A DNA stretch of 64,000 bases from Verrucomicrobiota bacterium (GTDB lineage: Bacteria; Verrucomicrobiota; Verrucomicrobiia; Chthoniobacterales; SZAS-18), in assembly GCA_018240025.1 (NCBI GenBank), contig JAFEGM010000016.1:1-64000 (forward strand), read 5' to 3'. Below the pieces are notes generated by a model. It did not search any database and was not told the DNA's origin. It saw only the letters and a program-made list of their open reading frames with translations. Below, piece after piece: positions 52,501-60,190 of this stretch. Each line of letters opens with the position of its first letter. Positions within the stretch are counted from its first letter, which is position 1. A program made the position numbers and the translations under genes.

Positions 52501-52732
52501 GTTCGGCGTCCGGCACGGCACGCCGATTCTCGTGCCGCCGGCCGTTGGCACGCTTTTCATTGGCGAGGCGCACTGGGAAATGCAGCCCGAAGGCGATGGC
52601 TCCTGGCCGGTGCCGCAGGAAGTGGTCACGCTCAGCCTGACCTTCGATCACCGCATCGTGAACGGAGCCGGTGCCGCCGCTTTCATCCAGGATGTGAAAA
52701 AGCGCCTGGAAACATTTGTCTTGCCGGGCTGA
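49511..52732 (+). CDS. single-chain 2-oxoacid dehydrogenase, E1alpha-E1beta-E2 fusion
   Basis: A 1073-residue fusion. Residues 30-330 are an E1alpha domain with a thiamine-diphosphate motif [14 protein letters not shown] (near 160) to Asn. Residues 345-690 are E1beta ([51 protein letters not shown]). After an Ala/Pro linker, a lipoyl domain spans about 757-830 (ETDKA with lipoyl Lys near 792), and the E2 acyltransferase domain ends the protein with DHRIVNG near 1046. In most E2 enzymes this motif has Asp (HRxxDG). No E3-binding domain is obvious. The upstream hydratase points to branched-chain 2-oxoacids, but this is inference. No E3 gene is in the window. Confidence 0.92.
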   Translation: [1073 protein letters not shown]

Positions 52733-52764
52733 GGCGCGAGTTCGAACGGCCGCGCTTCGGCGAA

Positions 52765-53610
52765 ATGAGGGAGGACCGGCCCAGCGAGACAGCACTGCTG
52801 ATTGCCTTGGCGACGGTGATGCTGGCGCACGACGCGTCGCGCCGGCACCTCGTGGCGCCCGGGGCAGGGGAGCTTTCGCAGCGCTTTCTCGAGACGACGC
52901 GGCGCGGCCGGCGCCTGTCGCGCTGGTTCTCGACCGCCATAGGACGCCGGTCCTGGAGACTCGCTGAGACGCTGGTTTGGCCCGGCATGGCCGAGCACTT
53001 CTGGCATCGCAAGCGCTGGATCGAGGCCCGCGTCCGTCGCGCCCTGGAAGCCGGGACGCGCCGGGTCGTGGTGGCCGGCGCGGGCTTCGACACGCTCGCG
53101 CTACGCCTCGCGCCCGAGTTCGGAGGGGTCGACTGGATCGAATTCGATCATCCCGCGAGCCAACGCTTCAAGCTGCGTGCGATGGAGCGGGCCGGGATCG
53201 CGCAGCCGCCCAATCTCCACCTCCGGCCGGGGCATTTCGAAGCCGACACGCTACCGGCCGAAGTAGGCGACTCCGCGCCGATCGTCGTGGTGGCCGAGGG
53301 TCTCCTCATGTATCTGCCGTCCGAGGCGGTGCGCGAATTCCTGCGCGGTCTGGGGCGGATTCCCGGTGCCGGAGTGGAACTGATCTTCTCGTTCATGCGC
53401 GCCGATGTCCGGTTGGGGCGCTGGGTGGAGGCAGCGCTGCGCCGCCGCGGCGAACCGCTGCTCTGGTCGATCGAGCCCGCCGCGCTCGCCGCTTGGCTCG
53501 CTGAATGCGGTCTCAACCTGCGCGAACAGATCTCCGGCGAAGACTTGGCCCGCGCCGAAGGCGTGCAGTTCCGCGGGGAGGACCTGGCGGTGGCAACGTC
53601 CGCGCGCTGA
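52765..53610 (+). CDS. SAM-dependent methyltransferase, PPM1/LCMT family
   Basis: A 281-residue protein with the leucine carboxyl methyltransferase-like pattern: WPGMAEHFWHRKRWIEARVRRALEAG, GTRRVVVAGAGFDTLALRLA (SAM site), FDHPASQRFKLRAM, and VVVAEGLLMYLP. The family methylates carboxyl groups of small metabolites. The ATG at 52765 avoids an overlap with the fusion gene. Its stop (TGA) abuts the stop of the minus-strand methyltransferase in the six bases TGATCA. Confidence 0.85.
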   Translation: MREDRPSETALLIALATVMLAHDASRRHLVAPGAGELSQRFLETTRRGRRLSRWFSTAIGRRSWRLAETLVWPGMAEHFWHRKRWIEARVRRALEAGTRRVVVAGAGFDTLALRLAPEFGGVDWIEFDHPASQRFKLRAMERAGIAQPPNLHLRPGHFEADTLPAEVGDSAPIVVVAEGLLMYLPSEAVREFLRGLGRIPGAGVELIFSFMRADVRLGRWVEAALRRRGEPLLWSIEPAALAAWLAECGLNLREQISGEDLARAEGVQFRGEDLAVATSAR

Positions 53611-54312
53611 TCAGGGCTCCAGCCAGACGGCCTGGCGAGCGAAGGCGAAACTGCGGTGCCTCGCCTGTGTCCAGCCCGCGCGCTGGGCCAGCGCCCGCAG
53701 CTCTGGCGCCGAGAATGCCCGCCGCGCGGACATCCGCGCGTCGTGCTTGGTCATCGGATCGCGATAAAGCAGGGCGGTCAGGAGCCACGCGCCCACAGTG
53801 CAAACGTATCCGCGCTCGAGATCCGTCACCAAAGCGCCGCGCGTGCCCAGTCGTCCGACGCGCTCGAGGATTTGCACGGCGTCTTTCTCGCTGAAGTGGT
53901 GCAGCGCCAGGGAGCAGAGCGCGAGATCGAAACTCTCCGACGCTTCTGGCTCGAACCGAAGGATATCGCCTTCGCGCCATTCGATCTCCGGAAAATCCGC
54001 ACTGCGCGCGGCCGCGTAGGCGAGGGTGGGGCCTTGGAAATCCACCGCCACGACACGCACCTCCGCCTGCACTTTGCGGGCGTACTGGACGAAGAATCGA
54101 GGGCCGTCGCCGCCGCCGGTGGCGAGATCGAGCAGGCGCAGGCGCGCGCCGGGTCGGATCCAGCGGGCCGCGAAATGTGCCCAGACGGCTTGGCCGCCAA
54201 AATGGCGATTGATGCCGGCGAGCGCGTCGAGATCGCGCGCGAGCTCCGGAGTCAGCGTGCCAACCTCGTCCATCTGCTCGCGCACGGACGGGTCGAACTC
54301 GCGCTGCCTCAC
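53611..54312 (-). CDS. class I SAM-dependent methyltransferase
   Basis: A 233-residue methyltransferase. The SAM site is LRLLDLATGGGDGPRFF (about residues 58-74), with VVAVDFQGPTLAYAAARS as motif II and ALCSLALHHFSEKDAVQIL as motif IV. A C-terminal part with hydrophobic stretch VGAWLLTALLYRDPMTKHDARMS suggests a lipid-like substrate. It overlaps the R2lox-fusion gene by 4 bases, so the two proteins are likely made together. Confidence 0.85.
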   Translation of the reverse strand: MRQREFDPSVREQMDEVGTLTPELARDLDALAGINRHFGGQAVWAHFAARWIRPGARLRLLDLATGGGDGPRFFVQYARKVQAEVRVVAVDFQGPTLAYAAARSADFPEIEWREGDILRFEPEASESFDLALCSLALHHFSEKDAVQILERVGRLGTRGALVTDLERGYVCTVGAWLLTALLYRDPMTKHDARMSARRAFSAPELRALAQRAGWTQARHRSFAFARQAVWLEP

Positions 54313-55682
54313 GCTTCGTCCTCCCCCGGACCGGACAGCTCGTGCGGGGCGAGCCGGCTGGCGCGCTCGATCCGCGCCATGCGGCTCTTGAACTGGCTGA
54401 GCGCGAAGCCGATGAACTCGTCCTGATCGAGCGGGAACGGCATGCGGTCGCCGTAGGGATCGAACAGGCTGCGCACTACGCCCAGCGCCGGCTCCAGGAG
54501 GTCGCCCATGCGCGACTCCAACTCAGGCCAGAGCGCGTGGTCCGCGGCCACGAGGCGTTCGAGCAGATACACGCCGTACGCGATGTGGCGTGATTCGTCG
54601 CGCTTGAGCAGCCCGATGCCGGCCCGCAACCCGGGGAGGAGATCGGCCGATTCGAGCATGGCGTAGTAGCCGCGGTAGCCGGTCTCCGCGAGCGTGCCCT
54701 CGACCACCAGATTGTACGTGGCGGAGGCCCGCAATTGCGCGGCGGGCGACGGGTCGTGCAGCAGCGCGCGCATCGCGCCGGGGAGCTCTTCGCAGATGAT
54801 GCGCCGATAGGGCGCGCTCTCGAAACGGCTGAGGTCACCCAGATTCTCCGCGCCGACCACCTCATCGAGAAAGCGGCGGAAGAACTCCATGTGCTTGGCT
54901 TCTTCGAAAAGGAAGGTCGTCAGATACATTTCCTCCTCCAACCGGCCTTCGCGCGAGATCGCCAGCAACAACGGCAGGATGTCCTCGGTGACCGATTCCT
55001 CTCCGCCCTGGAAGAGCGAGGTGAGACGGAGGACGAGATCCTGCTGGCGCGGCTCGAGCCGCTGCCAGTCTGCCCGGTCGCGCGTGAAATCGATGTCGCT
55101 CGGATTCCACACGCCATCGCGTTTCGCGCGCTGAAACAGTCGATACGGGAACGAGCTCCGGTCGAAGCCACGCGCCTCCAGGCTGCGGAAACTCGTGCGG
55201 GTTGTGTTGACCGCCACCGGCCCCGGCGTGCTCGCCACCGGGAGCGGAGCGCTGACGGCAGGGACGGTTTCGTCCGGAAAGTGCGTCGGCACGCGCCGCG
55301 CGGACAGGACCAGCTGCTTGGCCGCGCCTGCGCTGCGGGCGAGGGCGAACATGCCGCCCTTCTGCAGCTTCACGCGGCCTTGCATCAGCGCGAGGATGGG
55401 GTCGGACGTACCGAGGAAGATCTGTCGCCAGTGGTCGAGCGAGGCGCTCAGCACGTAGTCCGCCGTGGCGGCCGTGGCGGCATCGACCACCCGCGCGGAG
55501 CGGCATTCGCCGTGCCAGAGATCGAGCAGAAGCCGGCGTCCGTCGGGGATGCCGGCCACGGGCTCGAGCACGAGCGAGACCGGATGCTCCCAGCCGGCGG
55601 CGGCGCGTCGATGTTCGTCGTTGCGATTGATCTGCTCGCGGAAAACCTCCGCCCAGGCGGGGGAAAAGACTTCGTGACTCAT
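54309..55682 (-). CDS. SCP2-domain fused to R2-like ligand-binding oxidase
   Basis: A 457-residue fusion. Residues 40-130 look like an SCP2 sterol-carrier domain (YVLSASLDHWRQIFLGTSDPILALMQGRVKLQKGG). Residues 160-457 are an R2-like ligand-binding oxidase (SFRSLEARGFDRSSFPYRLFQRAKRDGVWNPSDIDF in pieces). Metal ligands are Glu228, Glu261, His264, Glu328, Glu363 and His366; spacings 33, 3, 64, 35 and 3 match the Mycobacterium enzyme within one residue. Val231 and Tyr323 occupy the places of the Val-Tyr ether cross-link pair. R2lox binds a fatty-acid-like ligand at a Mn/Fe site. The start ATG 55682 was chosen for the short N terminus. It is coupled to the downstream methyltransferase. Confidence 0.88.
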   Translation of the reverse strand: MSHEVFSPAWAEVFREQINRNDEHRRAAAGWEHPVSLVLEPVAGIPDGRRLLLDLWHGECRSARVVDAATAATADYVLSASLDHWRQIFLGTSDPILALMQGRVKLQKGGMFALARSAGAAKQLVLSARRVPTHFPDETVPAVSAPLPVASTPGPVAVNTTRTSFRSLEARGFDRSSFPYRLFQRAKRDGVWNPSDIDFTRDRADWQRLEPRQQDLVLRLTSLFQGGEESVTEDILPLLLAISREGRLEEEMYLTTFLFEEAKHMEFFRRFLDEVVGAENLGDLSRFESAPYRRIICEELPGAMRALLHDPSPAAQLRASATYNLVVEGTLAETGYRGYYAMLESADLLPGLRAGIGLLKRDESRHIAYGVYLLERLVAADHALWPELESRMGDLLEPALGVVRSLFDPYGDRMPFPLDQDEFIGFALSQFKSRMARIERASRLAPHELSGPGEDEA

Positions 55683-55731
55683 ACGGCGTTGGACAGCCTC
55701 GTGTGCTGCACGGATTCTACAAGCACCGACG

Positions 55732-56220
55732 ATGACGGCGTTGTACAAGAAACGGCTGGATGCGGTGCAGGGGTATCTCGAGCTCGGGATGTTCGACGAT
55801 GCGCTGGCGGAGCTTGCGGCGATCGAAGGTGAATTCGGGCCGCGCTACGAAGTGCTGATGCTGCGCATGATGACCCTGCGCGGCCAGCAGCGCTGGGGGG
55901 AGATGCGCGAGGTCTGCTCGATCCTGCGCGAGACGCAGCCCGAGCGCGCAGAATCGTGGATCTGGCTGGCCGATGCCACGCGCCACTGCCGGTCGCTGGG
56001 TGAGGCGCGCGAGATCCTGCGCGAGGCGGAGACCATGTTCCCGGCCAATCCGCACGTAAAGTTCCAGCTCGGCTGCTACTCATGCCAGTTGGGCGAGCTC
56101 GAACCGGCCATGCGCTATGTGCAGGAGGCCGTGGCGCTCGACCGCCGCTGGTTGCGGGTCGCCCTCTCGGACCGGGATGTGGAGCCGCTCTGGGAGATTC
56201 TGGGCTTCGACAATCGCTAA
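55732..56220 (+). CDS. small TPR-like protein
   Basis: A 162-residue all-helical protein with TPR-like pairs: GYLELGMFDDALAELAAIE, SWIWLADATRHCRSLGEAREIL and VKFQLGCYSCQLGELEPAM. It has no signal peptide, so it should be cytoplasmic. It is divergent from the R2lox-fusion gene (49 bases between starts). Partners are unknown. Confidence 0.8.
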   Translation: MTALYKKRLDAVQGYLELGMFDDALAELAAIEGEFGPRYEVLMLRMMTLRGQQRWGEMREVCSILRETQPERAESWIWLADATRHCRSLGEAREILREAETMFPANPHVKFQLGCYSCQLGELEPAMRYVQEAVALDRRWLRVALSDRDVEPLWEILGFDNR

Positions 56221-56305
56221 GCCGCGATTTGAAATTTTCCCGTCTGCTGGCATGGCGGCTGCGCCCGTGTTAGTTCCCGGCGCTCCTGTTTCGCCACGCC
56301 TCTCC

Positions 56306-57523
56306 ATGCCCAAGCCCAACATCGCGGTCGGACTCGACATCGGAACGACGAAGATCTGCGTGGGCGTCGCGGAGATCTTCCCCGATCCCTACGAGGAACC
56401 GCGCCTGCTCTGTATCGGTCAGGCCGAGTCTCACGGTCTGCGCAAGGGCGAGATCGTGGACTTCGAAGCGGCTCGCGAAGCCGTGCGCGAAGCGGTGGCC
56501 GATGCGGAGTCGAAGAGCGATCTCGAAATCCGCAGCGCGTTCGTCGGGATCAGCGGCGGACATCTCGGCTGCATCAACAACCGGGCCGGGATCGACATCC
56601 CGCGCGGCCGCGAGACGGTCACGCCCGACGACATCGAAACGGTCAAGCTGCGCGGCCTGGAAGTGAGCATCCCGCAGACCAACTGCATCATGCACCCGCT
56701 GGTCCGCGGCTATCGGCTCGACGGCCGCGACGTGGTCGACCCGGTGGAAATGCCCGGTCGTCGGCTGGAGGCCGAATACCATCTCATCCACGGCGTGACG
56801 ACCCGCGTGCAAAACGTGGTTCGGCTGGTCAAGGACGTGCCGCTTGATACCGACGAAGCGGTGGCCGCACCGCTGGCCTCAGCGATGGGCTCGCTGGACG
56901 AATCGCAGCGTGAGCGGGGCGTTCTGCTCATCGATCTTGGCGGCGGCACCACCGACTACATCGTGTACCGCGACGGCACCGTCTGCCACAGCGGCTGCCT
57001 GGCCGTGGGCGGCGACCACGTCACGCACGACGTCTCGCTCGGCCTGCACATTCCGCTGGCCCGGGCGGAGCGCCTGAAGGTGGACGAGGGCAATGCGGTG
57101 CTCGGGGTCTGCCGGCCGGATGAGCGGATTCTGCTGCGCGCGGAGCCTGGTTTCGCCGCCCGCGAGATCGAGCGCGAGATGCTGCACCAGATCGTGCACT
57201 GCCGATTGCGGGAAGTGTTCGAACTGTTGCGGGAAGCCATCGGCGCCGAACGTCATCTCGCGCACCTGGGCGCCGGCGTGGTACTGACGGGCGGCGCCAG
57301 CCAGACACCGGGGCTGGCTCATCTGGCGGAGGAGGTTTTCGGCCTGCCGGTGTCGCAGGCCAGTCCGCCGCCGTTCTCCGGCCTGACCCATGCGACGGAT
57401 CACCCGCAACTCTCCACAGTGCTGGGGTTGATCGAATACGCCCGCGTGACGGCCGGAGCTCGGCCGCCGTCCGGGTTCTTCGCGCGGATGAAGGGAGCCT
57501 TGCGAGGCATCTTTTCGCGATAG
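56306..57523 (+). CDS. ftsA: cell division protein FtsA
   Basis: A 405-residue actin-like protein that tethers FtsZ to the membrane. Motifs: NIAVGLDIGTTKICVGVAE (phosphate 1), the extra 1C subdomain region at about 85-165 (GHLGCINNRAGIDIP), DLGGGTTDYIVYRDG (phosphate 2), LTGGASQTPGL and a C-terminal amphipathic helix (GFFARMKGALRGIFSR). The usual ftsZ gene does not follow; the next gene on the strand is recQ. The start at 56306 fits the family. Confidence 0.93.
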   Translation: MPKPNIAVGLDIGTTKICVGVAEIFPDPYEEPRLLCIGQAESHGLRKGEIVDFEAAREAVREAVADAESKSDLEIRSAFVGISGGHLGCINNRAGIDIPRGRETVTPDDIETVKLRGLEVSIPQTNCIMHPLVRGYRLDGRDVVDPVEMPGRRLEAEYHLIHGVTTRVQNVVRLVKDVPLDTDEAVAAPLASAMGSLDESQRERGVLLIDLGGGTTDYIVYRDGTVCHSGCLAVGGDHVTHDVSLGLHIPLARAERLKVDEGNAVLGVCRPDERILLRAEPGFAAREIEREMLHQIVHCRLREVFELLREAIGAERHLAHLGAGVVLTGGASQTPGLAHLAEEVFGLPVSQASPPPFSGLTHATDHPQLSTVLGLIEYARVTAGARPPSGFFARMKGALRGIFSR

Positions 57524-57557
57524 AAAAGAAATATATATTTACAAGGATTTCACTGGC
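57524..57557 (+). promoter_or_regulatory. AT-rich promoter-like stretch before recQ
   Basis: The short gap after ftsA has AAAAGAAATATATATTTACAA, by far the most AT-rich stretch of the area. TATATT could be a -10 element. It also marks the end of the ftsA gene, and no hairpin terminator is seen. Confidence 0.35.
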
Positions 57558-57578
57558 GTGGAGGATCGGTCGTTCATC

Positions 57579-59525
57579 ATGAAGACCGACCCCGAGAGTT
57601 TGAGTGCAGCCCTCCAGAGGCATTTCGGCCATTCCTCATTCCGACCGGGGCAGGAGGCGGTCGTACGGGCGTTACTCGACGGGCGTTCCGCGCTGGCGCT
57701 CTTCCCGACCGGCGCCGGCAAATCGATCTGCTACCAGTTGCCTGCCGTGCTCAGCCTGGGAACGGCGCTGGTTGTCTCGCCGCTCATCGCGCTGATGAAG
57801 GATCAGGTCGACGCTCTCCGGCGGCGAGGTGTGGCGGCGGCGCGGCTCGACTCGTCGCTGACGGCCGCGGAAGCCAGCCAGGTTCTGGCCGACTTCAAGG
57901 CGGGCAGCCTCAAGCTGCTGTACGTCGCGCCGGAGCGGCTGAGCAGCGAGTCGTTCATCGGCCGCATTCGCCGCGCTCGGATCTCGCTCTTCGCGGTCGA
58001 CGAGGCGCATTGCATCTCCGAGTGGGGGCACAACTTCCGGCCCGAATATCTGCGCCTTTCGCGCGTGGCGCAGGAACTCGGGCTGTCGCCCGTGCTCGCG
58101 CTGACCGCCACGGCCACGCCGGAGGTCGCGCGCGACATTTGCCGATCTTTCGGCATCGGGGCCGCCCAGCAGGTGCAGACGCCCTTTCACCGACCGAACC
58201 TGCATTTGCGCGTCTCGCCCGTGGCGAGTGCCGAGCGGCTGTCGCTCCTGACCTCCCGGTTGCGGAACGAGCGGGTGCGACCGGCGGTGGTCTACGTCAC
58301 ATTGCAGAAGACGGCCGAGGAGGTGGCGGCGCACCTGATCGCCGCTGGCTTTGCGGCGCGCGCCTACCACGCCGGGCTCGACGAGACCGAGCGAACGGCG
58401 GCGCAGGAAGGGTTCATGCGCGGATCGCCCGAGATCATCGTCGCCACAATCGCGTTCGGCATGGGCATCGACAAAGCGGACATCCGCGCGGTCTTCCACT
58501 ACAACCTGCCCAAGACGCTGGAGAATTATCAGCAGGAGATCGGCCGGGCCGGGCGCGACGGGGCACTCGCGCTTTGCGAACTCTTTGCCTGCGGCGCCGA
58601 TCTCATTCCCCTCGACAACTTCACGCTGGGCGACACGCCGACGCTGGGCAGTGTGCGCGCCTTGACCGCCCGCTTGCTTGGGGCGGGGGAGGAGTTCGAT
58701 GTCAGTCGATACGACTTGAGTCAGGAGACGGATATTCGGCCGCTGGTGGTGGATACCGTCATCACCTACCTCGAGCTAGAAGGCCATCTGCGGCCGGTGC
58801 GGGCCTTCTATCAGAGCGTGCAGATCGAGTTGCTGCGGAAGGAAGCCGAGATCCTGCGTGGACATACTCCGGAACGCGTGGCGCTCCTGCGTGCAATCCT
58901 CGGAGCCGCCGAACGGGGAAGGAAGTACCTCACGCTGCGACCGGAGGAAGCCGCCGAGCGGCTGCAGCAGCCGCGCGAGCGGATCGTGAAGGCGTTGGAC
59001 TGGCTGGAGGAGACCGGCGCCCTGAGGCAGAAGCCTGCGGGCCTGCGCCACGCCTTTGTCCGCACCGGCGGGCCAGCTGCGCCCAGCGTCGATGAGGTGG
59101 CTGAGCGACTGCACGCGCTGTTTCTGCGGCGGGAGCAGCGTGAGGCTGAACGACTGGGGCAGGTGGTCGGCCTGGCTCTGGAATCAGGCTGTCTGACGCG
59201 CCGTCTGCTCGCGCATTTTGGCGAGAGTCTCGACGCAGCCTGCGGGCATTGCCGAAACTGCACGCACGGGGCCTCTCCGCCGGCGGAACTCCCGGAATCG
59301 GGAGGTCGCCCCTGGTCGAAATCGGCCGACCGGGCGCTGCGCGAGGCCATGGCACCGCGCCACGCTGCGTTGCGCGAGCCTCGCCAGCTGGCGCGCTACC
59401 TGTGCGGTCTGACGAGTCCGGCCACCACGCGGGCTCGACTGACGCGCGGAGGCCAGTTCGGAGCGCTGGCAGAGGTTCCTTTCCGGGTGGTGCTCGGCGA
59501 GGCGGAGCGCGCGCTCGGCGCCTGA
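57579..59525 (+). CDS. recQ: RecQ-family ATP-dependent DNA helicase
   Basis: The protein of about 648 residues is a superfamily 2 helicase. Motif 0/I: HSSFRPGQEAVV and FPTGAGKSICYQLP; motif II: VDEAHCISEWGHNFRPEY (DEAH); motif VI region: QEIGRAGRDG. After the RecA-like core come the winged-helix-like part and a C-terminal region with a Cys set (AACGHCRNC near 560-570) that may be the zinc site. Starts GTG 57558 and ATG 57579 are both possible; the latter fits the family. It repairs and unwinds DNA. Confidence 0.92.
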   Translation: MKTDPESLSAALQRHFGHSSFRPGQEAVVRALLDGRSALALFPTGAGKSICYQLPAVLSLGTALVVSPLIALMKDQVDALRRRGVAAARLDSSLTAAEASQVLADFKAGSLKLLYVAPERLSSESFIGRIRRARISLFAVDEAHCISEWGHNFRPEYLRLSRVAQELGLSPVLALTATATPEVARDICRSFGIGAAQQVQTPFHRPNLHLRVSPVASAERLSLLTSRLRNERVRPAVVYVTLQKTAEEVAAHLIAAGFAARAYHAGLDETERTAAQEGFMRGSPEIIVATIAFGMGIDKADIRAVFHYNLPKTLENYQQEIGRAGRDGALALCELFACGADLIPLDNFTLGDTPTLGSVRALTARLLGAGEEFDVSRYDLSQETDIRPLVVDTVITYLELEGHLRPVRAFYQSVQIELLRKEAEILRGHTPERVALLRAILGAAERGRKYLTLRPEEAAERLQQPRERIVKALDWLEETGALRQKPAGLRHAFVRTGGPAAPSVDEVAERLHALFLRREQREAERLGQVVGLALESGCLTRRLLAHFGESLDAACGHCRNCTHGASPPAELPESGGRPWSKSADRALREAMAPRHAALREPRQLARYLCGLTSPATTRARLTRGGQFGALAEVPFRVVLGEAERALGA

Positions 59526-59527
59526 GA

Positions 59528-60190
59528 TCAGCGGCTCCCGCGCGGGCGGAACACCGTGGTGGTGCCGTAAGGGTTCGCCGGCGGTGCGGACTGCGGCGCC
59601 AACAACACCTGGACCGCGAAGACGCGTCCGAGCGGCGCGACGTCGGGATGCCGAGGCGAGGCGAAGGCGATCGCGCAGGCCATGTGGGTGGCCTCCGGAG
59701 CCAGGAGATTGCGCCGATGCCCCCGCGAATTCAGCCACTGCGAAACGACCGCCGCGGCGAACGACTCGGGCGTATGTGGCGCGAGCGGTGGACCGTTGGG
59801 CGTGTAGCTGGCAATCAGCCGACCCCGGCCGTCGTTGCGCGGGTAGAAGGGGCGTCCCGGTTCGTAGTTGAGCACGAAGTTCGAGGCAACGTTCTCCCCC
59901 GCAAAACGCGCGTTGGCGCCGGCGGCGGCGAGGCGGGCCCCGACATCGCGCAGGCGCGCTCCCGGTTGACTGTGGCTAAGTCGATTGATCCGGGAAAGGT
60001 AATCGACTTGCCAGCGGGCGGCCGTGCGAGCTTCCTCGGAGATCTCCAGCGGCGGCAGGCCCGCGCGCTGCCGCACCCGATTCGTCTCGCGTTCCAGCGC
60101 GCGTGTCGCGGCCGCGGGGTCGAGTGCGGGCAGGGGCGTTACAGCGACCCAGGAAATCGCCAGCGCGGCGAGCTGGAGCCAGCGTTTCAC
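59528..60190 (-). CDS. exported CAP/SCP-domain protein
   Basis: A 220-residue protein with a signal peptide (VKRWLQLAALAISWVAVTPLPA) and a CAP domain: ALERETNRVRQRAGLPPLEIS, RLSHSQPGARL, FAGENVASNF and VVSQWLNSRGHRRNLL. The family includes calcium-binding and nuclease-like extracellular proteins; a bacterial role is not settled. The GTG start overlaps the ubiE stop by 4 bases (GTGA), so it is coupled to ubiE. It is convergent with recQ, 2 bases apart. Confidence 0.87.
   Translation of the reverse strand: MKRWLQLAALAISWVAVTPLPALDPAAATRALERETNRVRQRAGLPPLEISEEARTAARWQVDYLSRINRLSHSQPGARLRDVGARLAAAGANARFAGENVASNFVLNYEPGRPFYPRNDGRGRLIASYTPNGPPLAPHTPESFAAAVVSQWLNSRGHRRNLLAPEATHMACAIAFASPRHPDVAPLGRVFAVQVLLAPQSAPPANPYGTTTVFRPRGSR

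Noticed and set aside
50534-52795. A 753-residue minus-strand frame opposite the 2-oxoacid dehydrogenase fusion
   Set aside because: It is an antisense shadow without domains; the plus strand has complete E1 and E2 motifs.
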